DNA from: Schizophyllum amplum
Lineage: Eukaryota > Basidiomycota > Agaricomycetes > Agaricales > Schizophyllaceae
Reading direction: 5' to 3'
DNA length: 64,000 bases
NCBI GenBank assembly: GCA_007026445.1
Contig: VDMD01000003.1
Location: 124,001 to 188,000, forward strand
Within the stretch, counting starts at the first letter, position 1, and each line of letters begins with the position of its first letter. The translations under genes and the position numbers were made by a program. Of the stretch, positions 21,973 through 33,171 are shown in pieces. The notes under the pieces are model-generated. The model did not search any database, was not told where the DNA came from, and saw only the letters and a list, made by a program, of their open reading frames with translations.

Positions 21973-24900
21973 CGAGCGCCGTTGTCCTGCCGGTTCTGGC
22001 ATCTGCTTTACTGGCTTCTGATAAGTGTGTTACGGTGTATTCAGTGTCGGGGTCCGCGAGCGGGTTGTCCGCTCTGGGTGGTACGTCTTGCGAGTTCTTG
22101 TAGCCGAATATCCTGAAGCATTCCTGCAGCGTTGACTCCTGCTTTAGCTGCGGGTCGAAGATGACCGCCCCGCCTTCTGTCTTTGCCTGTTTGTTCTTTT
22201 CCTTTTCGCGGTCAGTGAGCTCATAGTCGGCTTTGAAGTGTATTCTTGGGTCCCATTTCGCAGGGATTTTCTCCAGAATCTTGAGCGCGGCACCAGCGCA
22301 GCCTTGCGGGGACTGGCATCCTATCGCTCTCGCGTCTCCGCAGGCCGTGCATTTGCACGCGTGTGTGCCGCTGTGTCCGTCATGGTGTGTTATGTCTTCG
22401 GCAACTCGGATCGCATCACTTACGGTTCTTACTGCGTGGTTTTCTCGTAGACATTTGCATCTTGCGGTGTTGTACCGTGGCCGTGTCTTCTTGGGCACAA
22501 AGAGGTGGTGCCAGAATGGCATCCCTTCCTTCAACTCTGTCGTCGGGTTCACTGGGTCAAAGCGTATGTTATTCTTCTTTATCGCCTTCATGATGCGCTT
22601 CGCTGTGTGTGGGAGGCTGCGCGAGCTTATCTCCAGGTCTTGAGTCATGTGGTTCACCAGAGACGCATCGTCGCATTTCTTGGCATCCCCGCTGACGAGT
22701 TTCGCCTTACAGATCGCCTCAAGGGCGTGTGTCCATGTCGGCGCCTCCCCGGCACTCGTTAGGTATCTCTTGGCCCACCCTATGTCTATTGACTTATTCC
22801 GTTCGTGTAGGTCCATTAGGCCTCGCCCGCCGTTGTCTTCCGTGTCGTGGATGGTGCTCTTTTTGATCATTGCCCCTTTGCCGCTCCAGAAGGCTTTCCG
22901 TGCGGTTCTGTCGATGGCGTCCGCAACTGCCTTGGGCATGCTTTGCACTGTACACAGGTATTGTGTTACCTGCCGTACATGCATATTATTGATGTGTTTT
23001 TTCCCTTCCATGGTCGGGCTGCCTCGCTCCCATCGCTCTAGGCGTTCCGCCACCTTCTCGACTGTCTTGGACCATACTCCTACATGGTTTACTTTGTTGC
23101 CTATCCAGGCTCCCAGGGATCGTACGGGCTCGCCGTCGCGTGCGATGTGGAGTTCATCTGGTAGGGGCTCGTGGTCGGGGTTGAGCTTTCTCGTTGCGTG
23201 TACGCTCTCCCGGTATGCATTGCTTCCTATAGGTATGAGTTCTGTCTTTTCTTCGTTGAACTTCGCTGTTGACGCCCCGCACCACCTCTTCAGGATGCCG
23301 CGCAGCGTGCTCCACCTGTCCGTCTTCGCCAGGTAGCCTGTTGTGTCGTCCGCAAACAGTGACGCTATGAGGCGTTCAGCACTCCCAGGGATCTGGAATC
23401 CCTTTAGCTCGGATTGACGGAGCATCTCGGCTAGGGGTTCTATGGCGATGTTGAAGAGGAGGCAGGAGATCGGGTCCCCTTGCCGTACTCCTCTTCGTAC
23501 TCTGAATTTTTCGCTGATTTCGCCGTTGATGATCACTACTGTCTCGGCTTGGTTGTATATAGTCTGTATGGCTCGAATAAAGTTGTGCGGGTATCCAAAC
23601 TCCTCCATGACCTCCCATAGGTATCGGTGTGCTATCTTGTCGTAGGCCTTCTCCTGGTCGAGCGCGATGATCGCACCGTCGTAGCCGTCCGTGTCGGACG
23701 CTAGCTCAATCATCATCGTCGCTAGTTGTGTCTGGTCGATGATGCTGCGACCTCGCATGAAGCCTGCCTGGTCCTTATGTATCACATCGGCGACATTGGC
23801 CGTGAGCTTGATAGACAGCGCTTTCGTAAATATTTTGTAGTCTGTGTTTAGGACCGTGATCGGGCGGTAGTTCGCGATATCTTCCTTGTCTTTCTTCTTG
23901 TATATGGGGCACATCCAGCCTTCTGCGAATCGGCTGTCCGGGGCCAAGCCTTCCCGCTCTATCTCGTTGTACGCTCTCGTCATGCACTTCACCACGTCAA
24001 AGGCCTTTTCGTCGTCAGGCTGTGCTGTGTATCTCCTGTCTAATAGCTTCCATAGCTCGGACGGTATACCATCCAGCCCCGCCGCCTTGCCCGTCGGCGC
24101 AAGCTTCACTGCATCGCGTATCTGGTCTATAGAGAGCAGCTCTGCCATCTCTCGCTTCTGTTCTGCAGATATCTTTCGGCTCGCGAAGCGCTTCACGTCC
24201 TCCAGCGCCCGGCCCCACTCCTCGTCGTCGTGAGGCAGGCCCTGGTCCTGTAGTCCATCGTGGTAGTCCCTTGCGAGCTTCGCCATCTCGTCTGATCGTG
24301 TTATGAACCGCGGGGGGTCCGCGTGCGGCTCGCGCAACCTGTACATGATCTCGCGGGGTTTCTTATCCTTGTTCATGTTTATCCAGTATGCTGTGAGTGT
24401 CTCGCCCATGGCGTGGTTCGCTGCCGCTGACCTGCTGCGTGCCTTCCCTTTCTTGGCGTCGTGCAGATTGCTCAGTCGCGCTCTTGCTTCGGCACCTTGC
24501 GTTCTTTTCTCGTCACTGGATAGTGAGTTGTCGTTTTCGACTGTCTTCAGGCGGACTGTCCATTCCCCGATCTCGCGGTCGAGCTTCGGTATGGCTACCT
24601 TCGCCGTATCTTTCGCCATCTTACTCACGTCTTCCTTGAAGGTCTGCCATAGCCCTTGGTGGGACGGTAGTCTGTCGTCGCCGTTGGCCTTACGGTCCAT
24701 CTCGTGCTCGAGCGTCTTTCCGCGCGTGCGGATGCGCTCTAGAAGCGCGTTGTTGTTCATCAGATAAAGTGGAATCGCCCAGCGGCCTCTGCCTATGAAC
24801 GGTATTTGCTGGCTTGTCATGACATAGCTTATGAGGTCGTGGTCTGTCAGGGATCCGACGCTCTCAATCATCCAGCTGTGGCTCTGCTTCAGGACGTCTG

Positions 24901-25314
24901 GGGTCACGTAGATCCTGTCGAGGCGAGCTCGCCCTCCCTGGCTGTACTCGTGAGTGTATGCCTTCGTGTCCGGGTTGATCTCTCGCCAGCCGTCGACGAG
25001 CCGGTACGTGCTTCTGAGGTCCTGTAGCGCCTTCACCGCGCTTTTCGATGGGGTCTTGTGTGGAAGTCGATCCACGCCGTCCTCGACCATGTTGTGGTCG
25101 CCTAGGTGGGTGTCCGGGGCTGGGAGGTTTCTGTCCACCATTTTCTGTAGTAGGTCCTTCCAGAAGCGCCGCCGGTCCGCCGCGTTCGTGGCCGGGGCGT
25201 ATGTGTTCAGCACGACATGTCTCAATATTCCATGCCAGCTCAGGACGACCATCAGGGCTCTCCCGGGAATGATATCGTACGTCTCTACGTCTGCCACGTT
25301 CGTGATCCTGCTGT
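21973..25314 (-). pseudogene. LINE ORF2, endonuclease remnant and reverse transcriptase
   Basis: The open frame (read from the element edge at 25314; the apparent ATG at 25336 lies in host DNA) starts in the middle of an endonuclease/exonuclease/phosphatase domain: G-D-H-N and a C-terminal S-D/L-T-D-H motif are present, the N-terminal catalytic Asn/Glu segments are absent. It is followed by a full reverse transcriptase with K-A-A-G-L-D-G-I, K-D-K-E-D-I-A-N-Y-R-P-I, D-Q-E-K-A-Y-D, G-V-R-Q-G-D-P and the catalytic F-A-D-D at 23345-23356. The frame runs without a stop through RT, which implies a young copy. Such LINEs integrate by target-primed reverse transcription. Confidence 0.85.
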
Positions 25315-25384
25315 TTCGAATTGTTCGGATCGACATTGTTCCTTGTCTTCAACGTTCAACTCCCGCGCCGCCCCGAGCTTCACA

Positions 25385-26328
25385 ATGCAGACATTCGATC
25401 TTCCTCTTACCAAACTTCCCGAGGGTTTCGGATGTGCACGCTCTTCATCGCTACGGTCGACGAGCACTACTTTTGAGACTTGTCTGGACGCCCGTGATCG
25501 TTTTCGCGGGGAGCGGTGCTGCGTAATATGTGGGTGGGACATTGCTGTTCAACATTGCCAAATCATCCGGCAAGCCGAGTGGCACACTGTGAGTCCAACG
25601 AGGCCGTCATGATCTGCTAAACAAGTACAGTGGCGGGCTCTGAAGGCGCGACAATGGCTGCCTCCCAATGCCACGCATCACGGGCAACACGACCCTCGCA
25701 ATGGCATGCTCATGTGTGCCAACCATCGTCTAGCATTCGAGAACTACTGGTTCTATATTCGATACTCGCCAGAGGTGAAGCTTCTCCCTTGGCAATAGGC
25801 ATTATATTCGCTCACAATACCCAGAAACGCAGATTCATCTTCATCGATCAGTCGGACGACGGGTATTACAGAAAGTACCATGGCAAGGCCATCGCGTTAG
25901 ACGTATCCGATCGCTACGCGCCATTCGCTACCCTCTTTTTGATTCACGAGCAGCGTGTGCGTGGCCATTGGCCGTTTGCACCTGTGGTACCGGACCTACC
26001 TCAGGACACCGCCTGGCAAGACTGGATTGTGTCGTCCGGCTACTTGCGCGATCCAGCCTCTACCGACTCGCCTTTATTCCAGCGCGATTGGCCACAGCAC
26101 GATCCGACTTCGTCCGAGGCCTCATCCTTCCATCCCGTCAGCGGTGGACCGGCGACATCCACCGGCCTCGCCCTAAACGACGACGTAGTTGCGCAAATTC
26201 TGGACGCAACGCGCAACTCGCTATCGTGGAAGACCAGCGTATTGGAGAACACGAGCTGGGAGGGAACGGCGGAGGAAAACATCGAGAAGTATCAACGGGT
26301 GATGGGTGATGACAATCCTTTGAGGTGA
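25385..26328 (+). CDS. HNH_2-type nuclease-like protein
   Basis: Three exons (25385-25588, 25631-25774, 25825-26328) give 283 residues. The first two hold an HNH_2-like zinc/nuclease core: C46-x-x-C49, H57, then W-L-P-P-N-A, D-P-R-N-G (89-93) and C97-x-x-H100 with a following F-E-N-Y. Proteins of this layout are common in Agaricomycetes and are annotated as HNH nucleases; activity is unproven. The C-terminal half is family-specific (H-G-K-A-I-A-L-D, F-H-P-V-S, E-N-T-S-W-E-G-T-A-E-E-N). A LINE is inserted about 60 bp upstream of the ATG, separating the gene from its old promoter. A broken relative lies at 41526-42045. Confidence 0.85.
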
Positions 26329-26907
26329 CGCGGCGAGCGCATTGGACCCTGGTGTACACTTCAACGACAAGTTCGTGAGTGACATCGAGGCTCACGCATG
26401 CGGTATATATACTCACTCATATCCGACAGCCCATCGCCTATTTCCACGACTTTTGCCGTGCATCCAGCCATCTTTGTGATAATCCTGTGGCAGCACGCAT
26501 ATGTCCTTGCGCCTCCGACCGTCATCGTCTATTTCCGTTGCTGGGCTCTGCAAGACGGGCACACGCTTATGTGCGATCACGTATTGTTGCGCAGAATCTA
26601 CGGTCTTTCGTCCAAGAACCTAGGAAGGTTTGGCGAATACGCAATGTATGATTTTGTGGCCAAGCTCCGCATGGAGCTCGGTGCGTGCAGGGGGTGTGCA
26701 GGACATGTATATGAATCTCTTTGCTCGTCATTGCCTCGACTGCGCACGTTGCGTGCATTGTTTCGCGGTGCGGCACCGATCTGGGCACTGCCCATCTCGA
26801 GGCCAACTGAGAGTGCGTCAATGTAAGTAAATTGTTACCTTCATCTGGCGTGAAGTCGCGTCGTTGTTCCTCGCAAATGGTGATTTCTAAATGGACGAGT
26901 TCATTGA
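26329..26907. other. Unassigned stretch left of the gag-only retroposon
   Basis: Several open frames overlap, one with L-P-R-L-R-T-L-R-A-L-F that could be an F-box/LRR relic, but no intron pattern or family supports a gene. Confidence 0.25.
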
Positions 26908-28688
26908 AGAGTCTGAACTTTTTTTTTTTTTTTTTTTGAAATCATTTTATGGACCGCAGGGGCTACCTATGTTGGTCCTTCCCGTCTTTACATGTAGTAG
27001 ATACAGCAAGTCTTCCTCCAACATCTCATAAGAATCTTGCCTGACTGCTCCCCATATCTGTATCTCTCCATCTGAGCCGGCATGTGCCGGCCGTTCGCTA
27101 GGCGTCGCATCGTGGGCCTTGAAGTGCTTGGCCGCGAGAAGCGGAATCGCACGAGGAAGAGTGGATGTATAAATGAATTGTCGAGGTTCGCCAGTCCAAA
27201 TGCACATATCTTCGCCTGCTCCGAGCATAGATTACCCCGACGCCAAGCCTACGGCGCGAGGAGGGTGTATAGTGGCTCCCGTTTATTAGTGGGGCATTAG
27301 AGGAGGTGACCGAGGGGACCAGCAATGGGGTCGATAGTTTAGAGGGGGTGGGGCAGACGGCGCTTCGGACGGTATACAGAGGCTCGTAGGTGATGGCCTT
27401 CGAAGTTGATGCCCTGCCGTATGAGCCGTGAGGCTATATCCTCGCTGTCGAACATAAGCCGGATGGATGACTGGTCAACGGCGGTCGCATCACCATCGGA
27501 GCAAAGAAATCGGACATCCTGGAGGTGAGCTGATCGAATGTCGGTGTCACTGTATAGGGCGTTGGTGAGAGCCCTGAGGTAAGCCGGAATGTCGCGAGCC
27601 GTCTGAATAGTGTCGGTGGGGGCGTCACGTATGACTATGCCATGCCAGGGTGTGTTCAGCTTCATGAGGGGCTTGGACGGAGCGTCGCAACAGGCAGTGA
27701 CCACATTCTCGATGATGTCCTTCGTTTCGGTGAATGCATCTTGGGCTGTGTATGGAGCGCATGTATGTATGGTCATGTTGCCATTGGTAGTCCAGCTGAG
27801 CCCACCGAAGCGTCGCTCGTACGCGAGAGACGAGCCGACACATAGGTGGTTGAGCTTCTCGATGAGGGCGGCCGGCTTCACTTTGAGATGAACAGGGTGT
27901 GCGGATGGAGTCCAGTGCATGGTGAAGCTGTAAGGGGACGGAGCGGTGGCATGAGATGGGTGTGCCGTGCGTGATCGGGCTGGTCCATGGCGCTCTGGAA
28001 TGGCAGGAGTGGTAGAGGAAGTGGCTCGGGGGGATGACGAGCGGGTCTTGCTAGTGGCGCTGTGCACGAGTGGGTGGTTTTCGGAGGGTGTGGCTCTGTG
28101 TGGGCCTGATGCTGTCACCGAGGCGAAGGACGAATTGTTCCGGGGGGGCGGCGACAGGGCACGCGCAGCCTCGGGACTTGTTGACGGCGACGATGACGGT
28201 CGCGGCGGTATGGGAGATGCCTGGTCGGAGACATGTGAGGTGGCTGGGTCGCTGTGCGGCGTGATGCGTCGGGCCAACGATGCGAGAATGTCCGTGACGT
28301 GCTCGGGGTAGAGGGTCATGGTGGGATGCGAGTCCTGCATGGTGACCACGGCCGCTAGCGCGCTCTCGAGAAGAGAGACTATGCGCTCGATCGACGGGTG
28401 AGGTGTATGAGCCTTGGGCATGGAGGGGGGCGGAGTCACCGCACGCGTGGCCTCTACAGGCGACGCGGGTGTCGAGGTGGTGCTGGTGCATTGTGTGATG
28501 ATTTCACAATCGACGCTTTTCGTGGCTAGACCAGACTGAGCATCTTTCAAGGCTTTTTCGGCTCCTATGCGAGACAGAGCCAGATTTTTCGGTATGAAAG
28601 TTTGTGCAGAGCATCGAAGAGGGCTCGGAACGAGCCGACCGCTTGGATCATGATGGTTCGGAGCAAGAGGCATCCAGAGTCTGAACTT
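26908..28688 (-). mobile_element. Gag-only non-LTR retroposon with 13-bp target duplication
   Basis: The 13-bp AGAGTCTGAACTT is found at 26908-26920 and 28676-28688. The minus-strand 3' end is a poly(A) tail (T run 26919-26937). The element is about 1.75 kb, has one intact gag-like ORF starting three bases inside its 5' edge, and lacks reverse transcriptase. Its 3' end does not resemble that of the LINE at 18.7 kb, so it belongs to another family. Confidence 0.82.
27339..28673 (-). CDS. Gag/ORF1-like protein of the non-LTR retroposon
   Basis: A single 444-residue ORF has a Ser/Thr/Pro-rich, disordered first half. The folded second half (W-H-G-I-V-I-R-D-A, I-P-A-Y-L-R-A-L, then D-S-E-D-I-A-S-R-L-I) resembles the RNA-binding part of fungal LINE ORF1/gag proteins. 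No zinc knuckle is visible. The ORF is unbroken. Whether the protein packages its own or other LINE RNA cannot be told from sequence. Confidence 0.6.
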   Translation of the reverse strand: MPLAPNHHDPSGRLVPSPLRCSAQTFIPKNLALSRIGAEKALKDAQSGLATKSVDCEIITQCTSTTSTPASPVEATRAVTPPPSMPKAHTPHPSIERIVSLLESALAAVVTMQDSHPTMTLYPEHVTDILASLARRITPHSDPATSHVSDQASPIPPRPSSSPSTSPEAARALSPPPRNNSSFASVTASGPHRATPSENHPLVHSATSKTRSSSPRATSSTTPAIPERHGPARSRTAHPSHATAPSPYSFTMHWTPSAHPVHLKVKPAALIEKLNHLCVGSSLAYERRFGGLSWTTNGNMTIHTCAPYTAQDAFTETKDIIENVVTACCDAPSKPLMKLNTPWHGIVIRDAPTDTIQTARDIPAYLRALTNALYSDTDIRSAHLQDVRFLCSDGDATAVDQSSIRLMFDSEDIASRLIRQGINFEGHHLRASVYRPKRRLPHPL

Positions 28689-28866
28689 AGCCGACTCGTC
28701 GAACGAAGTATTTCAAAGTTCCTCGGCGTCCGGGCCGCGTTGTTCAACGTTGCCACAACAATGCCAAATAAATGCTTGTATCGCACACGCCCTCGTCGTT
28801 CTCGCCCAGATTGTCCTCAGGGTTTCGTTTTAGGAGCCTTGGACGATCCACGGCGGTGGATCCCTC

Positions 28867-29199
28867 GACACTCATGACCTGGAGGCACTGGTCATACTGG
28901 CAACTTCACCATATCAACGTCTTGCTCTTCAATACACGTCGTCTCAGGTACTTATTCCATAAATCTCAGCGCCCGCTGGCTCATCCAGCGCTATCCAGCA
29001 CATCTGCCACCTGCCGCTCGCGACTCGTATCTTGCTAATACATCACATGACCGCGCCTGACACGCAACAATGAGGTGACAGCCGCTCGCTCGTGGAGATG
29101 ATCTGGAATTGGGCCCGCTGGCAGTCTCGTATTTGTACCCGCGCGCGGCCGTCCCTGGTCCGCTCATTTTCTCTTTCGCTCCCCCGCTCGTTCCCCAGC
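28867..29199. other. Promoter region of the bisphosphate nucleotidase gene
   Basis: No gene is recognised. The stretch just before 29200 is C/T rich (TTTCTCTTTCGCTCCCCC), as in many fungal leaders. Confidence 0.35.
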
Positions 29200-30458
29200 A
29201 TGTCCCAGCCCTACGAGAAAGAAGCAGAGTTTGCGCTGTGCGCCGTGCGCCGCGCCTGCTACCTCACCGCCTCCGTCTTCAACAAACTGATCAAGAACGA
29301 GACCCTCGTCAAGGGGGACAAGTCTCCAGTTACTGGTGAGTAGCAGCGAGAGTATCCGTGCAAGCCGCTGACGCTTCGCAGTGGGCGACTTTTCCGCGCA
29401 GGCACTGATCTGCACGATGCTCGCCAACGCCTTCCCCGACGACCTGATCGTCGGCGAGGAGGACTCGGCCGATCTGCGCGAGGACACCGACGCGTCCCGC
29501 GCGCTCAAAGACCGCATCGTCGAGCTCGCCAACGAGGCGATCACCGGCGAGCTTGCGCTCGGCGACCTCGTCCAGTGGGGCATCGGCCCGGGAGCCGCGC
29601 GCACGCCGGAGCAGCTGCTCGACGCGATCGACCGCGGCGGCTACAACGGGGGACGGACAGGACGTGCGTGACCAAACTATATTTGCGGTCATCATGCTAA
29701 CGGATGCAGGGATGTGGACGCTCGACCCGATCGATGGGACGAAGGGGTTCCTCCGCGGCGGCCAGTACGCCGTCTGCCTGTCCCTCATCGTCGACGGCGC
29801 CGTCAAGGTCGGCGCGATCGGCTGCCCGAACCTGCACGTCGAGGTGGGGAAGCCAGACGGCGAGAAGGGCTGCATCTTTGTCGCCGTCCGCGGCCGCGGA
29901 GCACAGCAGGTGCGTGTCGATCAGTCACCTCTTTGCAGTCGCTCACGATCATGCAGTACACCCTCGCCGGCGCAGACCCGAAGCCCCTCCAGCTCCCCGT
30001 CCTCCCCTCCTCCAAGATCAGCTTCCTAGAGTCCGTCGAGGCCGCGCACGCGGACCACGGCTTTAACGCACGCGTATCAGAAGTGCTGGGCGTGACGCTG
30101 CCCCCCGTGCGCATGGACAGCCAGGCCAAGTACTGCTGTCTCGCGCGAGGCGAGGGCGGCGCGTACCTGCGCATGCCTGTGGGGACGGGATACCGGGAGA
30201 AGATATGGGTACGTCTTGCGTGTCTTCGTGCACGCGCGTGTGCTCATCCGTTGTTCTCAGGACCACGCACCGGGCGCCGTACTGGTCGAAGAAGCCGGTG
30301 GCTCCATCTCGGACTCCCGCGGGCAGCCGCTCGACTTTGGCCTCGGGCGGACGCTGGGCGAGAACTTTGGCGTCGTCGCCGCGGAGAAGACGGTGCACCC
30401 GAAGGTCATCGAGGCCGTGCAGACAGCCGTGTCGGAGGGTCTGGCGAAGTTCAGCTAG
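29200..30458 (+). CDS. MET22: 3'(2'),5'-bisphosphate nucleotidase (Met22/Hal2, BPNT1 family)
   Basis: Five exons fit: 29200-29335, 29382-29663, 29710-29909, 29957-30208 and 30261-30458. The protein carries the lithium-sensitive phosphatase signatures in order: G-D-F-S-A-Q, metal-binding G-E-E-D-S, W-T-L-D-P-I-D-G-T-K-G-F and D-H-A-P-G-A-V-L-V-E-E-A-G-G. The enzyme converts 3'-phosphoadenosine 5'-phosphate to AMP, clearing the by-product of sulfate assimilation; Mg-dependent and inhibited by Li and Na in characterised members. It looks complete and active. Introns are 45-52 nt. Confidence 0.94.
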
Positions 30459-31597
30459 AGAGCAGCTCGCCGCTGTATAAAGGTGTATGTACTATGCATG
30501 TCAGGCTCGGTGTGTATTATAGAGGCTGCTGAAACGCTATAGATGCTGCGATCGTCCGCGAGGATTGCCTGCAGTTTACAAAGGCCATGCCTGAACCCCC
30601 TCCGGACCTTCTCCTTGACGCGGTACTGGTGGGATGTGTTCGGCGGCTTCGCCCTGTTGTCTTCTGATTGACACGCTGTAGGCGGCTGGAGACGCCAGCA
30701 TCAAGCTTGCGGAAGAGGCGTGTCTTTGATACAGTAAGTATACTCAAGAACCCTGCAGACGTGACTTTCCAGTGCGCCAAACAAACGCCAGCGCTACGAG
30801 AAGGCCCATATTCCAGGCTCTGAGTTATCGTGCCAATGGGTGCCATTTCCCTTCGCGATCTTTCGAGATGCTTCGGCTGCGAAGTTCGCCAGCCTTCCGC
30901 CGACACAGCCAGCTATGCGCTGGCAGCAAGAGGCCACGTCTGAGGGCAGAGGTATTTCCCTATCACGAACTTGGAGCGGGCGATTACTCGCTCCTCGCAG
31001 AAATGGGCTCACTTCAAGCTCTGTCGGTTAGATAATTTGTGCAGTTCAGTCAGCGTGCACATGACCTAAGTACATAGTGAGTCACACACTGTCGCCGAGG
31101 GCGCAGGACGGCAGATGGCTTGCGCGTCGCGCTCATGACAGCTAGTAGTAGCGCGTCCCGCAGCTGCACGAGCTCGTCAGACTCAGCAGCGAGGAGCCAA
31201 CGTACGCCTGATCGACGCATCAGTCAGCCCGGTCACGGGAGCGTCTTACACAACCCGTGGACGTGACGCGGAAGCTGACTGGGGCGTGGCGCGCACCCCC
31301 GCCGACGACGGCGCCGCAGGGTACGCAGGGTACGCTGCTCGAGCGCACAGAGGAGGCGGGTACGGCCTGGGCCTGCTAGCTCATTCATCTCTGCAGAGCA
31401 TGAATTGAACTTGTCGAAGTCGAACATGGGGATGCGGACGGCTCCGACGGTCGCTTATCAGGCTCGGCGGCCGATGCCGATGGGCCGATAGGCAAGCGGG
31501 GCCAAATAACACGCAGCGCGATCGCTCGATATATAAAAGGGCGCAGCTCGCGGCCTTGCTTCCCCTCAGTTTTCCTTGCTCACCCCACGACACGACC
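30459..31597. other. 1.1-kb intergenic region before the peroxiredoxin gene
   Basis: No gene is supported. Open frames on both strands lack family resemblance and codon-like structure. The final 100 bp is the peroxiredoxin promoter. Confidence 0.35.
31530..31539 (+). promoter_or_regulatory. TATA box of peroxiredoxin gene
   Basis: TATATAAAAG lies 59-68 bp upstream of the ATG at 31598 and is followed by a C/T-rich leader. Strong TATA boxes are typical of highly expressed stress genes. Confidence 0.65.
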
Positions 31598-32513
31598 ATG
31601 CCTGCCATTATCCAGAAGCCCGCCCCGACCTTCTCCGCCGCCGCCGTTGAGGATGGCTTGATGAAGGACATCTCGCTGAGCGACTACCTCGGCCAGTGGT
31701 GCGTTGCACGTTTGTCTTTGTCCAGACGCGCGCTGATGGGCGCGATCCTCCAGGGTTGTCCTGCTTTTCTACCCGATGTGAGTAAGAGAGGGTGTCTGCA
31801 AGGGAAGAGCAAGGCGCTGAACGGCATGCGCCAGGGACTTCACGTTCGTCTGCCCCACGGAGATTCTCGCGTTCAACGACGCGTTGAGCGAGTTCAAGCA
31901 GATCAACACCACTGTCCTCGGTGCGTAGTATCCGGAATCGCTCGTTCATGGGCACTAACGAACCCTTGCAGGCCTCTCGACCGACTCGCAGTACGCACAC
32001 TTTGCGTGGTCGCAGCTTGAGCGTAAGGCGGGTGGCCTCGGCCCCGACCTCAAGATCGCCCTCGTTGCGGATCGCAGCATGCAGATCGCGAAGGACTACG
32101 GTGTTCTCATCGAGGACGCCGGTATCGCTCTCCGTGGCCTCTTCATCATCGACCCGAAGGGCATCCTCCGGTGCGTCTCTATCCCACAATCCTCGCTGAC
32201 CCAATCACCTGTCTTCTATCACCATCCATCATGACTTCCGCATCGCTCGCTTCCACTCTTCATCTTCCATCTTCAGTTCAGTCTTTGCTGACTCTCCTCC
32301 AGCCAGATCACCGTCAACGACCTCCCGGTCGGCCGCTCCGTCGAGGAGACGATCCGCCTCGTGAAGGCGTTCCAGTTCACCGACGAGTACGGCGAGGTGT
32401 GCCCCGCCAACTGGACCGAGGGCGGCAAGACGATCAAGCCCACGCCGACCGACAAGCTCGAGTACTTCGGCAGCGCGGAGGCGGACGCGGCGAAGAAGCA
32501 GCGCGTTGCCTAA
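31598..32513 (+). CDS. TSA1: Typical 2-Cys peroxiredoxin (Tsa1/Prx1 type)
   Basis: Five exons (31598-31698, 31754-31777, 31835-31920, 31972-32170, 32303-32513) give 206 residues. The peroxidatic cysteine lies in D-F-T-F-V-C-P-T-E and the resolving cysteine in G-E-V-C-P-A. The G-G-L-G and C-terminal Y-F motifs that make eukaryotic 2-Cys peroxiredoxins sensitive to over-oxidation are both present. Members reduce H2O2 and organic peroxides with thioredoxin as donor, usually in the cytosol, and act as chaperones when over-oxidised. The 24-nt second exon is needed to form the F-Y-P-M-D-F junction. A TATA box lies upstream. Confidence 0.95.
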
Positions 32514-32888
32514 GCGCTCTCCTTCAGTCGGGCGCTCTCCGTCAGTCAGGCGCTCCCCTTGATGATTTGTGATGACGACGATGGGATGTGTTAGACGAAG
32601 AAGGATCTAGAAATGTGCTTTTAGATAGGCTATAGAGGGGCCGGTCGGGCGGCCAGTCTGGTAGAGATTATATGCACGCTCTTCCTCCCTCATTGTTCTC
32701 GGTGGCGCGGCGGGTTGATGAGAACAGCGAGCGCAACATTTGAGAGGGTGCCAGCACAAAAGATTCGATTTCGATGCTGGTCGAGCGATTCACCCAAGAT
32801 CAAGAGGAACTGGGGATGGCTCATAAGCAGGGAAGAAGTAAGTGTCCGTGTCCCAACACTCAAACCAGCCACGCAACGTTTACGTTTA
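32514..32888. other. Peroxiredoxin 3' region and tRNA upstream
   Basis: No gene is seen. GGGCGCTC-type short repeats lie just after the peroxiredoxin stop (32527-32553). Confidence 0.3.
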
Positions 32889-32961
32889 GGCGTGATAGCT
32901 CAGTTGGGAGAGCAGCAGACTGAAGTTCTGAAGGTCCCGCGTTCAATCCGCGGTCATGCCA
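32889..32961 (+). tRNA. tRNA-Phe (anticodon GAA)
   Basis: A 73-nt cloverleaf can be drawn. The acceptor stem GGCGTGA pairs with TCATGCC (one G-U), the D-arm is GCTC...GAGC, the anticodon loop CTGAAGT holds GAA at 34-36, and the T-arm is CCGCG/CGCGG with loop TTCAATC. Discriminator is A. There is no intron. A T-run follows at 32985-32989. Confidence 0.93.
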
Positions 32962-32984
32962 TGCTGTGACCATGACTTAAAAGC

Positions 32985-32989
32985 TTTTT
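32985..32989 (+). terminator. RNA polymerase III T-run terminator
   Basis: Five T residues lie 23 bp after the tRNA-Phe 3' end. Confidence 0.65.
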
Positions 32990-33171
32990 GGCCGGCGATG
33001 TGCGTCACCCGGAGGTATTAGTGATCGGATCAGCTCCTCATGATGATGCATTGAGGGGCAAGGTACAGCCTTCCTTGTCATCAACAGTTACGCAACGCGT
33101 CCTGCTCTCCGAATCCTTTCATCCTTTGTTCCCTCTTCCATCTTGTTTTCGTTGCTTTCATTGATCTCAGA

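Larger units (their letters stand above)
18689..25325 (-). mobile_element. 5'-truncated LINE (non-LTR retrotransposon)
   Basis: The element reads on the minus strand. Its 3' end is a poly(A) tail seen as 38 T on the plus strand (18698-18735). The 11-bp sequence TTCGAATTGTT occurs at both edges (18689-18699 and 25315-25325), a target-site duplication. Inside lie reverse transcriptase, RNase H and a C-terminal zinc-binding region. The 5' end is cut inside the endonuclease domain, as in incomplete target-primed reverse transcription. A separate 1.87-kb insert interrupts it at 20107-21972. Confidence 0.88.
26891..28866 (+). pseudogene. Possible host exon split by the gag-only retroposon
   Basis: Reading ATG at 26891 up to the target duplication and continuing after the element (28689 onward) leaves one open frame of about 65 codons (M-D-E-F-I-E-E-S-E-L-S-R-L-V-E-R). 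This suggests the retroposon landed in an exon. The family is not recognised and the frame may be open by chance. Confidence 0.3.

Noticed and set aside
25385..26328. HNH gene as part of the neighbouring LINE
   Set aside because: It lies outside the LINE target duplication, on the opposite strand, and has its own spliceosomal introns.
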